From: an uncultured bacterium
Lineage (GTDB): Bacteria > Myxococcota_A > Bradymonadia > UBA7976 > VGTA01
Assembly (NCBI GenBank): GCA_943788935.1
Contig: CALSSE010000006.1
Coordinates: 62,001-126,000 of the forward strand
DNA: 64,000 nt
Direction of reading: 5' to 3'
The translations under genes were made by a program, and so were the position numbers. Positions 17,482-27,545 of this stretch are shown here, one piece after another. Below the pieces are notes generated by a model. It had not been told where the DNA came from and made no database searches. It saw only the letters and a program-made list of their open reading frames with translations. The stretch's first letter is position 1; every line of letters begins with the position of its first letter.

Positions 17482-18849
17482 TTAGAGGAGGCTGAGGATG
17501 TCTTTAGTCGTGACCCATAAGGTGAGCACAAGGAGGAACATAATCCCGATCCCATGAACGATTAGCTCAAGTTTTTGGGGAACGGGGCGGCGGCTGATGG
17601 CCTCGATCCCTAAGAAGATCAGTCGACCCCCATCGAGGGCGGGGAAGGGGAGGAGATTAAGAAAGGCGAGATTAAGGCTCAAGAAGGCGAGGAAGTTTAA
17701 AAACCATTCTCGTCCCATATTTACAGTGTCAGCGCTGATCGCGGTGATCTTGACTACACTGGCGACCTCGACCGTCTCTTCACCTTTTAGTCCTCTAAAA
17801 ATTTTGCGACTCATCATCGCCACTAGATGAGTGAGCTCTCCCCAAGCTAGTCCCATACTACGACCTACACTATTACCTCCGAATCTCTCCCACTCGGGGG
17901 CGACCCCTAAGCGATATTTAGCAGTCTCCGCCTCAGGGGTTAAATTCTCGGGAGTGATGTTGAAGGTCATACGTGGCCAAGAGTCAGCGGCAATGCCCCG
18001 ATAGAGTGTGATCCCTCGTAAACTCTCACAGTCCTCAGCAGAGCCGCGCTGATCTTCTTTTATTCCCAGCATACAGCGATCAAAGAGCTGACTTTGTTGA
18101 TAGTGTCGGAAATCTTCTTGAGGAGGACGAGCGATAGTAATCTCGATTGACTTACCTTCTGAGGTGACGGTCTTATGACGGAGCTGACCAAAAGTCTCTG
18201 CTCCTTCTCCGGCGATACTGAGGAGTACATCACCGCTCTGAAGTCCTGCGCTTTCAGCAGCCCCGCTCACCTCATTGATCACTAGAGAGCTGAGTCTCAA
18301 GTACCCAACGCTGAAAGCACTTTGGCCGATGAACATCGCTCCAAAGACGATTAAGGTAAAGAGGGCATTAAAAAGAGGCCCCCCACTGACCACTAGGAAT
18401 CTAGCCCAAAGTGGCTTGCTGTTAAAGCTACCCTCTCGCTCCTCTGCCTCTCTCTGGAGTCTCTCTTCCTCTGTTTCAGCTGTCTGCTGTGATTCAAGAG
18501 ACTCTTGTCGTTCTTGAGATTTAGAGAGCGCTTCATCAAACTCTTCGACAGGAGAGAATACATCTCCCATCTCCCATTCTTGAGCGAGATCGTTGAGGTC
18601 TCGCTTGGGTGGAGCGGCCTCTGGCCCTTGTCCAGGCTCGGGGGCTAGTCCTTTGATCTGTACAAAACCTCCAAAGGGGAGGAGAGCGATCTGATAGACT
18701 GTATCTTTCCCGAATTTATAAATCGCAGGACCAAAGCCGATAGAAAACTTATCGACCTTCATCCCGGTCATACGGGCAAAAATGAAGTGTCCGAGCTCAT
18801 GAATAAACACTAGAAAGCTAAAACCAAGAATCGAGATAATGATCGACAT
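17482..18849 (-). CDS. rseP: site-2 intramembrane zinc metalloprotease RseP
   Basis: 455 residues from ATG 18849, which has AAGGAG 5 nt upstream; the longer frame start (18939) has neither ribosome binding site nor sense. The first span holds HELGH (H17, E18, H21). FGGFVQIKG follows, then a long charged insert (about residues 75-150, Glu/Gln-rich). The PDZ domain reads [18 protein letters not shown], and the C-terminal zinc-ligand segment is [13 protein letters not shown]. RseP cleaves membrane-anchored anti-sigma factors and signal peptides after a first cut in the periplasm. No anti-sigma factor is adjacent. The charged insert is longer than in the E. coli protein, to my memory. Confidence 0.93.
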   Translation of the reverse strand: MSIIISILGFSFLVFIHELGHFIFARMTGMKVDKFSIGFGPAIYKFGKDTVYQIALLPFGGFVQIKGLAPEPGQGPEAAPPKRDLNDLAQEWEMGDVFSPVEEFDEALSKSQERQESLESQQTAETEEERLQREAEEREGSFNSKPLWARFLVVSGGPLFNALFTLIVFGAMFIGQSAFSVGYLRLSSLVINEVSGAAESAGLQSGDVLLSIAGEGAETFGQLRHKTVTSEGKSIEITIARPPQEDFRHYQQSQLFDRCMLGIKEDQRGSAEDCESLRGITLYRGIAADSWPRMTFNITPENLTPEAETAKYRLGVAPEWERFGGNSVGRSMGLAWGELTHLVAMMSRKIFRGLKGEETVEVASVVKITAISADTVNMGREWFLNFLAFLSLNLAFLNLLPFPALDGGRLIFLGIEAISRRPVPQKLELIVHGIGIMFLLVLTLWVTTKDILSLL

Positions 18850-19275
18850 ATGAGCTCCTTTACCGAAGGTCCCTTGATGAGAGCAGACTAGATCATGCCT
18901 ATTTAGATATGATTTGTCGAACCCTGTCTCAAGAGTCATGAAATCAATCTTCCATATGAGGGGTAGCTTCGGTGAAATATAGTGTGGCTTAACTTAGGGC
19001 TTACCTTAGGGCTTCTCTGTGAACGCCAAGTGTCTTTGGTGACTTTAATCTTTAGATTGCAGGTGCCTGTAGACTCTTGGACCACGGATTAGGTCGGTCT
19101 TCACATCTACTGGAACTGTTAATGATCAGTAGGTGAAAATAGATGAACAGAAAGCGACTGATCATCTTTATGAAGAATATCTCTGGTGATCTCCTTGTAA
19201 AATATGTGGAGCAGCGAGACGGAAGAGGCGAATGAAGGACTGAAGATTCTCGGATGATATGACGTCCTCTTGAGA
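18850..19275. other. intergenic region upstream of rseP
   Basis: About 425 bp separate the hybrid kinase stop (19276) from the rseP start. Besides the rseP ribosome binding site (AAGGAG just above 18854), a short direct repeat occurs near 18990-19013 (CTTAGGGCTTACCTTAGGGCTT). I see no gene, no convincing promoter hexamers and no terminator. Confidence 0.35.
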
Positions 19276-22092
19276 TCAGCTGCGTGTGATACGATTCACC
19301 ACTGACATTAGCTGCTTTTTAGTGATGGGCTTATTCAGCACTAATCGCCCAGACATTGCGAGGGCATGAGTCACTTGGTCACCCTTGGCCGCTCCTGTGA
19401 TGAATATAAAGCGCTCACGGTATTGGGGGAAGAGTCGCTCGATCTCAGTGTAGAGGGTAGGTCCATCCATTTCAGGCATCATGACATCGCTCAGGATGAG
19501 ATCAAATGGATAAGTCTTTAGAGTCTCGATGGCGGTCACGCCATTAGAAGCGATCATGACTTGCTCTTCATTAAGCATTCGAGCGAGACTCTTGGCGACC
19601 AATGGGTCATCATCTACGATAAGAATTTTTTGTTGTGTACGATGAGGTGAGGTCTCTTCGATTAATGAGCGATCAGGACCGGTGATCTGTATTGGAGTTT
19701 TACTCTGTCTCGCTTGATCAACGAGATGGATCTCGGGTAAACCGAGCATTGTTTCAGTGGCGTCAGGGAACTGATTAAGCGCTGGGAAAGTAATGATAAA
19801 ACTTGTGCCTTCTCCTTCGATAGACTGTACTTTAACGACCGCATGGTGAGCCTCGAGTATTCCTCTGCTCACCGCGAGCCCTAAGCCGGTTCCTTTACCT
19901 ACAGGTTTTGAAGAGAAGAAGGGGTCAAAGATATGTTCGAGATCGCTTGAGGGGATACCTCTAGCGTTATCGATGACAGCGAGCTGAATTTGTCCTGTCT
20001 CAAGACGCTGTGCTCTAACTTTTACCCAGTCGTTTGAAGCACGTTTTAATGGCATCGCTTGAGCGGCGTTCATCATCAAATTTAACAGAACCTGAATTAA
20101 TTCAGAGCGCCGTCCCCATACTCTGAGATTCCTCTTAGACTCGATGAGCAAGTCAACTGTTTTAGAGAACTCAGGCTTGACTAGGTTAGCGCAGGACATG
20201 ATGACTTCGTCGAGGTCAACTTGCGACATCCTCTCTCCCTCACCGCGCTCTCCACCGCTCCGAGCTATACTGAGTAAACTGCGGACGATTTCAGTGACTC
20301 GATCGACCCCTTCAGTGGCGTCACTAACAGCATCAATGAGGTCATTATAAGAGTCTTCATCAAGTTGGTAGACCTTGTCGGATAGGGGAGACTTCTCTAA
20401 GTTTTCTTGGATCAAGTCCAGACTCATCTTAATGTAAGTCATTGGGTTATTGATCTCATGGGCCATTCCAGCGGCTAACGTACCGATAGCGGCTAGCCGG
20501 TCATTGTGAGCAGCAGAGGCTTGAGCGAATCTCTCTTCAGTGATATCTCTTCGGAGAACAACGACTCTGATCAACTGTTCTCTATGATCAAAAATGGGCG
20601 AGCTGGTAATACTATGAACTCGACTTTTTCGTTCGATTTGACAATCTATTTCGCTCGACCATGAGAGGCCGGCCTGAGCATGGCTGATAATCACTTCGCC
20701 TATAGATCTTAACTCAGAGATCGGGTCGGTTATCTTAAAAAGTTGACTGCTGTGATGAAGGGTTTCTTGTCGATCTTTTACATCATCGATATGGAGTAGT
20801 TCATAAAAAGCAGGGTTAGCGAATAAAACCTCACCACTAGGACTTAGGATTTCTATGGCCTCGCTCACTTGACGCCAGGCCTCAGCGAGGGGAGCGAGTT
20901 TCTTATTCACTGTTTCGAGATTATGGACTAACCCTCGAACTCGGTTATCGCTCTCTCGAACCCGCGCGAGCGTTTGCAGAGAGATATTACCGACCTCAAC
21001 CACCTCACGAGGAGTGAACCATCGTACCTTAGGGAGAGTGATATCGAAGTGTCCTGAGCTTACTCGTTGAGCATTCATGGTAATTAAACCCATCAGCCGC
21101 GCGACCCAAGAAGAGAGAAAAGCGGCGACGAGGATGACTCCAAATAGTAAAAATAAAGCGATCTTCGTCGTGAAAGAGATCGATCTATTAGCGTCAGCTG
21201 TGATTCTCTCCTTGGGGGTGCTCACCCATAAAGTCCACCGCAGTGACTCTATGGAGATCTCTCTACAGATCGCCCTGACCAGTGATCGCTTAAGATCAAG
21301 GCTCTCTATTGATCCTTTAGAATCATGGCACTTGGTCGCATAGATTGATGACTCAGGGAGTTTAGTGAAGATTGGAACCTCTTGGTCACTATCTGCAACG
21401 ACTCTCTGATCAACTTCAACAAGGATCGCTCGTAAATTATCACTCCCCTTGATCATTCGACTCATCACTTGTTCTATGAGCTGAGTCTTGATGCCTCCAG
21501 TAATAAACCCCCTTAAAGAGCCCTTTTCTTTTAAGTCTAGATCTTGATAGATCGGCACAGCGATATGGACATTAACGACTTTAGACTGCCTCCCTAGTTT
21601 AATATTTCCGAGGGCGACTCTTTTGGTTTGATGAAGCCTCTTGTAGTAGTCGCGATCACTGTAATCTACTCGCGATTGTGTTCGACTACCATCTGCTCTA
21701 TAGCTCGGGGCAAAGACGAGCGATATTCCCTGAGGATTACCAACATAGAAACTATCGAATGAAGCGCTCGATTTGATCTGAGCATCAGTGATGTCTTGCA
21801 GCTCATCTTTGTGCCAGAGAGGCATGACGCTGAGTGTTCCAGCGGTGATGTTAAGCACTTCTTGCTTAAGTCTGATATATTCACTGACCGCCTCTTCGAT
21901 ACTCTCCGCTCTCATCGATGCTTCTTGATCGAAGCGATCGATCGCCTCCCGACTCTGTTGTCTGCTGAGCCAAGATCCAAAAAGTAAAATGGGTGGAACT
22001 GAGATGAAAGCGAAAGCGATGAACAAAGCGATACCAACAGTAGGACGACCAAAAGCCCGCTCATGTGCGTAATGTTCAGCGGGTATGTTCAT
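19276..22092 (-). CDS. hybrid sensor histidine kinase with Cache-type sensor, HAMP, PAS and receiver domains
   Basis: A 938-residue protein. One span lies near residues 18-38, followed by an extracytoplasmic sensor region (about 45-300; VDYSDRDYYKRLHQT is typical of double-Cache sensors). A second span is near 308-330 and a HAMP linker near 330-380. A PAS domain (about 400-510, EILSPSGEVLFANPAFYELL) precedes the HisKA domain, whose phospho-acceptor His is in GMAHEINNP (about 543). The HATPase domain has DNARGIPSSDLEHIFDPFF and GKGTGLGLAVSRGI. The C-terminal receiver starts at ILIVDDDPLVA (about 823) with the phospho-Asp in LILSDVMMPEMDG. No output regulator is adjacent, so signal and target are unknown. 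Confidence 0.93.
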   Translation of the reverse strand: MNIPAEHYAHERAFGRPTVGIALFIAFAFISVPPILLFGSWLSRQQSREAIDRFDQEASMRAESIEEAVSEYIRLKQEVLNITAGTLSVMPLWHKDELQDITDAQIKSSASFDSFYVGNPQGISLVFAPSYRADGSRTQSRVDYSDRDYYKRLHQTKRVALGNIKLGRQSKVVNVHIAVPIYQDLDLKEKGSLRGFITGGIKTQLIEQVMSRMIKGSDNLRAILVEVDQRVVADSDQEVPIFTKLPESSIYATKCHDSKGSIESLDLKRSLVRAICREISIESLRWTLWVSTPKERITADANRSISFTTKIALFLLFGVILVAAFLSSWVARLMGLITMNAQRVSSGHFDITLPKVRWFTPREVVEVGNISLQTLARVRESDNRVRGLVHNLETVNKKLAPLAEAWRQVSEAIEILSPSGEVLFANPAFYELLHIDDVKDRQETLHHSSQLFKITDPISELRSIGEVIISHAQAGLSWSSEIDCQIERKSRVHSITSSPIFDHREQLIRVVVLRRDITEERFAQASAAHNDRLAAIGTLAAGMAHEINNPMTYIKMSLDLIQENLEKSPLSDKVYQLDEDSYNDLIDAVSDATEGVDRVTEIVRSLLSIARSGGERGEGERMSQVDLDEVIMSCANLVKPEFSKTVDLLIESKRNLRVWGRRSELIQVLLNLMMNAAQAMPLKRASNDWVKVRAQRLETGQIQLAVIDNARGIPSSDLEHIFDPFFSSKPVGKGTGLGLAVSRGILEAHHAVVKVQSIEGEGTSFIITFPALNQFPDATETMLGLPEIHLVDQARQSKTPIQITGPDRSLIEETSPHRTQQKILIVDDDPLVAKSLARMLNEEQVMIASNGVTAIETLKTYPFDLILSDVMMPEMDGPTLYTEIERLFPQYRERFIFITGAAKGDQVTHALAMSGRLVLNKPITKKQLMSVVNRITRS

Positions 22093-22177
22093 CTGATCTC
22101 TACTGCTATATTATGTGAAGAGCTTGAGTCTTCTCAGACTTCTCGAGAGTTTACTTCTACCTAAACGATGAGTCAGC

Positions 22178-23005
22178 TCAGTATGACACCTTGGTATTTA
22201 GTTTGTAAAGACCGATGCTTACGCCTTTTGCGAGGATGTGGCCTTTCATCGCTGCAACCAACTCTGGCGCTTTAAAACCGGCTTTCAAGTTAAGAGTGGC
22301 AACATCGAGCGCATAGACCTCAAAATGATACTCATGGACGAGCTCATCATTCCATGGTGGGCACGGTCCATCGTATCCACCATACTGACCACTCATGTCT
22401 TTATTTGAGGCGAACCAATCGCCGTAATTGTTTAATCCTCTAATACCATGAGGGGTCTGTGTGGCGCTCTTGCCCTTAGGGACCACCGCTTCACCTTCTG
22501 CGCTAGCAGAGATGTGAGTAAGGGTCGCAGGGATATCCGCTAATACCCAGTGATAGAAATTGACGCGGGGGAGATCCTTGGAGACAGATTTACCCTCTTT
22601 ATTCACATTATCAGCCTTGGAAGGGACTTTGGGGTCGACGGCAATCAGAGCGTAAGACTGTGTTCCTTTAGGCGCTCCCTCCCATTTAATCTCTGGGCTT
22701 TTATTGGGACCAAAGGTACCTTTCCCTTTTCCATCTTCTACACAAAAAGCGTGGTCAGCCGGGATCACTGCACCATTAGGAATGGTGGTTAAGGTGACAG
22801 TCATGTTAGCGGTCTTAGTGCTCTCAGCGGTAGACTTGTCAGCGGTAGACTTGTCAGCGGTAGACTTGTCAGCGGTAGACTTATCCGCGGTAGACTTATC
22901 CGCGGTAGGCTTATCAGCGGTAGATTTCTCCGAGCAGGCGAAGAGAGAGGTCGCTAAGAACGCAGTCAGAGTATACATTTTGAGTGATAAAGAATAGGTA
23001 TGCAT
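22178..23005 (-). CDS. PEBP-family (YbhB/YbcL-like) lipoprotein
   Basis: 275 residues. The lipoprotein signal ends in TSLFAC. Next come seven STADK-type pentapeptides, then a phosphatidylethanolamine-binding-protein fold: CVEDGKGKGTFGPNKSPEIKWEGAP, in pieces, then SYALIAVDP, VNFYHWVLADIP, GIRGLNNYGDW, YGGYDGPCPPWNDELVHEYHFEVYAL in segments. The DP, HW and GP-PP-H motifs form the anion-binding pocket in known members. The bacterial role of PEBP proteins is unsettled; here it is tethered to a membrane by lipid. The ATG at 22978 (residue 10) is an alternative start. Confidence 0.9.
   Translation of the reverse strand: MHTYSLSLKMYTLTAFLATSLFACSEKSTADKPTADKSTADKSTADKSTADKSTADKSTAESTKTANMTVTLTTIPNGAVIPADHAFCVEDGKGKGTFGPNKSPEIKWEGAPKGTQSYALIAVDPKVPSKADNVNKEGKSVSKDLPRVNFYHWVLADIPATLTHISASAEGEAVVPKGKSATQTPHGIRGLNNYGDWFASNKDMSGQYGGYDGPCPPWNDELVHEYHFEVYALDVATLNLKAGFKAPELVAAMKGHILAKGVSIGLYKLNTKVSY
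22824..22928 (-). repeat. 15-bp coding tandem repeat, 7 copies
   Basis: Seven units of 15 bp (plus-strand form TCAGCGGTAGACTTG, later units with TCC for TCA) run from 22824 to 22928. They encode the STADK pentapeptide linker that separates the lipidated Cys from the PEBP domain. The first three are identical. Confidence 0.95.
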
Positions 23006-23182
23006 CTTGGATGAGTAACTCCATATTAAAGTTTAGCATTAATCGACATTGCTAAGTCTAAAGAAAAATAGACCGCCTAATAACAAACAGGTTATTTCCA
23101 AGATGATCAAGGTACTTGTCATAATTTGAATAAATCAAAGAGTAAGAATGACGACTAAAAGTGAGCGTTTACGATCTACTCA

Positions 23183-25306
23183 CTAACGGCTCAAAGTCAG
23201 TTGATATCTGATCGTCTCCATACAACCGTTGCACCGAAGTCGGAGATAATAAGGCTCATCTGATAGAATGGTATGTTCGAGTGCCTGGTCGCCATCCATC
23301 ATAAAATACCAACTTCTTGGGTTTCCTTCATCAAATTCCACTCGTGTACCGACTGATAACTCCATCAGTCCCATAAATTCACGAAGGTACATATCAATAT
23401 TCCAAAGCTCACCTTCACGTCCTCTAAATAAGAACCAATCTTCATCAGCCGGACAGAGAGCGAGGGTGAGGTCCGCACCAGAACCTATAGGATAGCTATC
23501 TTCGAGGCTATCATTCTCTTCGAGGCTATCATCACCGGTACACTCGCTAACGACAGGGGACGTCGGGGTGATGATGATCCTGTATTCTGTCGTTCTCTCT
23601 TCGAGCCCTACGACTTGCAAGATCATAATGTCAGAGAGTGTAAAGGTGACGCCTGTGTCGACTGGGAAAACATTCGGGATCTCACTGATCAGCTCACCTG
23701 ATTCATTATAGAGGAACAGCATCGCCGGACCCTGGGTGATCACTCGTACTTCATAGTTCACTCCTGCGACGGGGGAGAGGGTGAAATAGTCATCATCAAA
23801 GACACAGAGCTTGAGATCACTTAGAGCGGTGATCTGTTGATCGGAGACCTGAACAGGGCTCGCTGTGCTGAGTAGATCATTAGGCTCACTGGCGTCCTCT
23901 TCACAGCGGTTGATCATCTCACCACACGAAAGTTCCATCTCTGCGCAATAGCCATTGGCTTGATTAAAGGAGAAACACTCTTGTTCATCACTACAGCCGC
24001 TCGATGTCTCACAGAGAGAGAGACAGCGCCCCTCTGCGAAGCGATCCATTCTCCAACAGTGTGAGAGTGATGGACAGTCGGTATCAAAGCGACAGGGTTC
24101 GCAAGTGGAAGCGCTTGTCTCTTGCCTGACGCATAGACCCCCTAAGCAGAGAGAGTTTTCACCACAAGAGGAGCGATCACATCGTTCTTCTCGAGCGCAA
24201 TAGCCCGCTTCACAGCTCGATCCTAAAGCGCAATCAGCATCATCTTCACAGCGTTGAGCGACCGTGCATCGGCCTTGTTCACAGGCGCTCTGAGGACAAT
24301 CGCTGTGATCTAGACAAAAGGGACTTCCACAGATACTAAAGGAGGAGATGACACAGACCCCTTCTTGACAGCTCTCTCCCTCATCACAAGGGGGGGCATC
24401 AGGGCCTCTACTACCACACCGAGGTCGGCAACCGGGGAGGCCCTCCACGCAGGCGAAGCCGACCCCACACTCTAGATTCATATCAGTATTAGTGGGGTCA
24501 CATGGAGCGCAATAGACGCCTCTCTCTCCTCGTCGACATTCACCGTTGCTCAGGTCACAAGTAAAGCCTTCTCCACATTGCCCATCCGCTGTACAGATTT
24601 CAGTGTTGGTCAGGCATTGACCTTCAGAGCAACGCTCATCTTCTTGGCAGGGAGGATCGCATGGCGGGGGGGGAGGAGGCTCGATGACCTCTTCCCTACA
24701 GAGACCATCGACGCACCTCTGTCCTGCAGTGCAAGACTCATCGGAGTCACAGACACGATCATTAAAGCGACAGAGGTTCGTCTCGAGGTTGCAGAATCGA
24801 TCTCGAGGACAGTGAGCATCTTCTCTACACATCGTAGGTGGAGTGAAGCAGTAAAGATCAAGACGGTGACAGACCTCTGCAGAGAGGCAATCACTATCAG
24901 CGAGACAGCGCTCACCAAGAGCGTTGACTTCAAAGGAGTCAACACCGCTGATCGGCTCTCGGCTTTGTCCGCCAGGGCCCGTCGCTTCTAGGTAGTAATA
25001 GTATCTAGCGAGCGGCTCACCTCCTGTAAGCTCACCTTCCCAAAGCTCGCCTCTTTGTGTGAGGTTAAGCTGAGCGGCAGTCTCAAAATCGCTAATGGTG
25101 ATCTCTTGACGTTCATCGCTAGGGGTTACGATCACCCAGTACACTTTGACTTGGTCGACGACCCCCCTAACCTTAGCGCTAAAAGCATAGGGGCCAAGAG
25201 CATCGATCGCGCCTCTAGGAGTGGCGATCTCAACAAAGGTAGGGGCTGCTGGATCACAAGCGAGGACTGTAAAACAGAGCCCGATAGCGAGAGACCTGAG
25301 CCACAT
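23183..25306 (-). CDS. Cys-rich surface lipoprotein with C-terminal PPC domains
   Basis: 707 residues. The lipoprotein signal ends FTVLAC. An Ig-like region (about 20-130) is followed by more than a dozen disulfide units of the type C-xD-xxC-xxG-xxC (SDCLSAEVCHRLDLYC, AHCPRDRFCNLETNLC, ADCALGSSCEAGYC). A Pro run (EEVIEPPPPPPC) interrupts them. Two pre-peptidase C-terminal (PPC) beta-domains close the protein (ASEPNDLLSTASPV and DDSLEENDSLEDSYPI). Such domains are adhesion or protein-binding modules; no catalytic site is seen. The start lies 2 bp after the stop of the DUF962 gene, so the pair is probably coupled. Confidence 0.85.
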   Translation of the reverse strand: MWLRSLAIGLCFTVLACDPAAPTFVEIATPRGAIDALGPYAFSAKVRGVVDQVKVYWVIVTPSDERQEITISDFETAAQLNLTQRGELWEGELTGGEPLARYYYYLEATGPGGQSREPISGVDSFEVNALGERCLADSDCLSAEVCHRLDLYCFTPPTMCREDAHCPRDRFCNLETNLCRFNDRVCDSDESCTAGQRCVDGLCREEVIEPPPPPPCDPPCQEDERCSEGQCLTNTEICTADGQCGEGFTCDLSNGECRRGERGVYCAPCDPTNTDMNLECGVGFACVEGLPGCRPRCGSRGPDAPPCDEGESCQEGVCVISSFSICGSPFCLDHSDCPQSACEQGRCTVAQRCEDDADCALGSSCEAGYCAREERCDRSSCGENSLCLGGLCVRQETSASTCEPCRFDTDCPSLSHCWRMDRFAEGRCLSLCETSSGCSDEQECFSFNQANGYCAEMELSCGEMINRCEEDASEPNDLLSTASPVQVSDQQITALSDLKLCVFDDDYFTLSPVAGVNYEVRVITQGPAMLFLYNESGELISEIPNVFPVDTGVTFTLSDIMILQVVGLEERTTEYRIIITPTSPVVSECTGDDSLEENDSLEDSYPIGSGADLTLALCPADEDWFLFRGREGELWNIDMYLREFMGLMELSVGTRVEFDEGNPRSWYFMMDGDQALEHTILSDEPYYLRLRCNGCMETIRYQLTLSR

Positions 25307-25308
25307 AT

Positions 25309-25791
25309 TTACCGCCCCTGTTCAGAAGTGGAGGGTGGGGGTGCGTGATTCACTTCATCTGACCAGAGGCGACCGCGCCACATCTGCGCGCACATCTTAA
25401 AATCACCGGCGAGTGACCACAATGTATATTGGAAGGTCGCGGGGCGGTTATGCTCGATCAGGAAGTGTCCAATCCAGGCGAAGAGATAAGCGAAGAGAAC
25501 CCCATAAACGAACCGTGGCTCCACCCAGATCATTAACCCGACCATGAGGAGGAGTGCCCACGCAGCGTTACGCTTCGCTTCGGTGGCGAAGGCGAGCGCT
25601 CCTATCCCGAGAGCGAGGCCGAAAAAAAAGAGCAGGGCAGGAGTAAGACTGACTAAGTACAAGAGATAGAGAACAAAACCATTGGTCCCAATAAAGTGTA
25701 CGTGGCGACAGCGAGCGACGCTGTGCTCAGACAGATAATAAGGCCAGAACTCACTGAAGCTCTGAAATCGCTCTCTCGGGGTCCCTGACAT
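25309..25791 (-). CDS. DUF962 / Mpo1-like membrane protein
   Basis: 160 residues. FWPYYLSEHSVARCRHVHFIGT at the N-terminus (read as FWPYYLSEHS then HFIGT) and FAWIGHFLIEHNRPATFQY near the C-terminus are the two signature blocks of DUF962 (yeast Mpo1/YGL010w family). The conserved His residues would bind Fe2+; Mpo1 is an Fe-dependent dioxygenase acting on 2-hydroxy fatty acids. Three to four hydrophobic spans lie between the blocks. GAGGAG sits 7 nt before the ATG. It is followed after 2 bp by the Cys-rich lipoprotein gene. Confidence 0.9.
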   Translation of the reverse strand: MSGTPRERFQSFSEFWPYYLSEHSVARCRHVHFIGTNGFVLYLLYLVSLTPALLFFFGLALGIGALAFATEAKRNAAWALLLMVGLMIWVEPRFVYGVLFAYLFAWIGHFLIEHNRPATFQYTLWSLAGDFKMCAQMWRGRLWSDEVNHAPPPSTSEQGR

Positions 25792-25924
25792 CTAAAACTC
25801 CTCTGTTCACTATGGATCGTGGTGCAGATCGCTCATACATTTGTTGAGCGTGGATAATGTCAGCCTACTCAAAAGCCTCTCTCTCGTCTATAACTCAAGC
25901 GATGAACGCCTAGATTAGTCTCCT

Positions 25925-27334
25925 TCAGGGAATAGAGCAGCTGTTCTCTACCTGATGGCTCCCGAGGAATTCAGTCGTATCTCGCTCATAGACGACCCAA
26001 TCATTGAGGGAGGCTTGAGACCAATCAACGCTCCCTTGAGCGAAGGGTTGACGAACGAGAGTGTGGTTCTTAGTAGCGAATGTTACGCCAGAGACGTCCC
26101 ACGCTTCACCGACATCCCCACCCTCTTCACCGATCTGATCGATGAGTACATACTCTCCAGCGCTCAGTACCGCTAGACCAATGGCGTCATCTCCATTAAA
26201 GTTCACCGGGTTGGTGGCGAAGAGCTCATCACATTGTTGAGCGCCCATTGGGTCTATGTCTTGATGACAGATGACCCACACTTGACCGCTGGGGAGGACT
26301 CCTTCTAAGTCGGTGACCGACTCAGCCCATACGCCTCCATTGGCGATGTTCCATAACTGATACTGACTGAGGTCGATATCAGCGCCAGTGCCATTATACA
26401 GCTCGATCGCTTTAGTATTGCCTGACCCTTCCACATACTCAGAGATGAAGAGGTCTGTCGGACAAGCAGCGCATACACCACAATCTTCAGGGCAGGTGTC
26501 GCAGCGTTCAGTCTCATCACAGACGCTGTCGCCACACACTTCAGTCACCATAAAAGATCGGTTGACCCCAGCAGGAGTGACTTGATTGGTGGTCTCAAAG
26601 TCACCGATCATATCAGGAATCCGAGCCCAGCTGAGCCCGCTAGAGGTCTCCCCCTCTACCCACTGAGTCCGGTCGACCACCGATCCATCTGAAGTTTTGA
26701 GGCTTAAGCCGTCATTTTTACCCAATCCAAACATAAAGTCGATGCCGCGTACCAAGTGGAGATAACCTCGGGCAGGAACGATCGTGTTGGAGGCGAACAT
26801 AATGCTATTTTCACCATCATCTTCGATGACCCATCCTCTAATATCAATCGCTTGATCACTGAGATTGGCGAGCTCGATCCAATCGGGACCATCATCAAGA
26901 GCGGAGGGGACAACCTCATTGATCATGATGAATTGCTCTGGTTGATTAGCGCTTGTGCCGGGTTCAGAGCTTGTACCGGCTTCAGCGTTTGTATCGGCGA
27001 CAGCGTTTGTACCGGCTTCAGCGTTTGTATCGGCGACAGCGTTTGTACCGGCTTCAGCGCTTGTACCGGCTTCAGCGCTTGTGCCGGCTTCAGCGCTTGT
27101 ATCGACTTCAGCGCTTGTATCGACTTCAGCGCTTGTACCGGCTTCAGCGTTTATGCCGGCTTCAGCGCTTGTGCCGGCTTCAGAGATTGGGGTCTCTTCA
27201 TCTCTCATTCTGACAAGTGGACCATTATTACCCCCAATGAGTGCAGGTTCTAGACCCTGCCCATCTTCACCACATGCCCCCAATGTAGTGATCATTACCC
27301 CAACGATTAGCCCTCTCAGTAACGACGTGTTCAT
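25925..27334 (-). CDS. lipoprotein with two lamin-tail (LTD) domains
   Basis: 469 residues. The lipoprotein signal ends TTLGAC; GGGGAG lies before the ATG. A repetitive linker of about 13 hexapeptides (SAEAGT, NAVADT, SAEVDT) spans about residues 53-130. The first lamin-tail domain follows (FIMINEVVPSALDDGPDWIEL, in parts; SDQAIDIRGW). A Cys cluster (CGDSVCDETERCDTCPEDCG) resembles the DUF4215-like Cys knots. The second lamin-tail domain reads LFISEYVEGSGNTKAIELYN. LTD domains in bacteria occur on secreted nucleases and surface proteins as binding modules; no nuclease domain is present. Confidence 0.87.
   Translation of the reverse strand: MNTSLLRGLIVGVMITTLGACGEDGQGLEPALIGGNNGPLVRMRDEETPISEAGTSAEAGINAEAGTSAEVDTSAEVDTSAEAGTSAEAGTSAEAGTNAVADTNAEAGTNAVADTNAEAGTSSEPGTSANQPEQFIMINEVVPSALDDGPDWIELANLSDQAIDIRGWVIEDDGENSIMFASNTIVPARGYLHLVRGIDFMFGLGKNDGLSLKTSDGSVVDRTQWVEGETSSGLSWARIPDMIGDFETTNQVTPAGVNRSFMVTEVCGDSVCDETERCDTCPEDCGVCAACPTDLFISEYVEGSGNTKAIELYNGTGADIDLSQYQLWNIANGGVWAESVTDLEGVLPSGQVWVICHQDIDPMGAQQCDELFATNPVNFNGDDAIGLAVLSAGEYVLIDQIGEEGGDVGEAWDVSGVTFATKNHTLVRQPFAQGSVDWSQASLNDWVVYERDTTEFLGSHQVENSCSIP
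26949..27183 (-). repeat. degenerate 18-bp coding repeat, about 13 units
   Basis: Thirteen or so units of 18 bp, of the plus-strand type GCTTGTACCGGCTTCAGC with a few substitutions, encode the SAEAGT/NAVADT hexapeptide linker of the lamin-tail lipoprotein. The substitutions come in blocks (GTATCGGCGA twice at about 26991-27040, GTATCGACTTC twice near 27110), which suggests duplication of multi-unit segments. Confidence 0.9.
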
Positions 27335-27545
27335 GATGCTCTCCCCTCAAGGTAGATAGGCGACTGGATCGCCCTTTGGCTTAGGTATTGATTAGATAAC
27401 GACTCGATGGCCACCGCTAATACAGAAAGTTTTTGATCTGTATGTGACAATCTCGTTACTTCAATATTTACGTACCTTTGAATACATTGTTGCTTCAGAG
27501 CGAGGAGTGTATGGAATGAGGGAGTGTACAATCGAAAAGATATGC

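Noticed and set aside
26953..27359. Long plus-strand frames opposite the lamin-tail lipoprotein repeat
   Set aside because: Repeats on the coding strand generate long open frames on the other strand; no start signals or domains.
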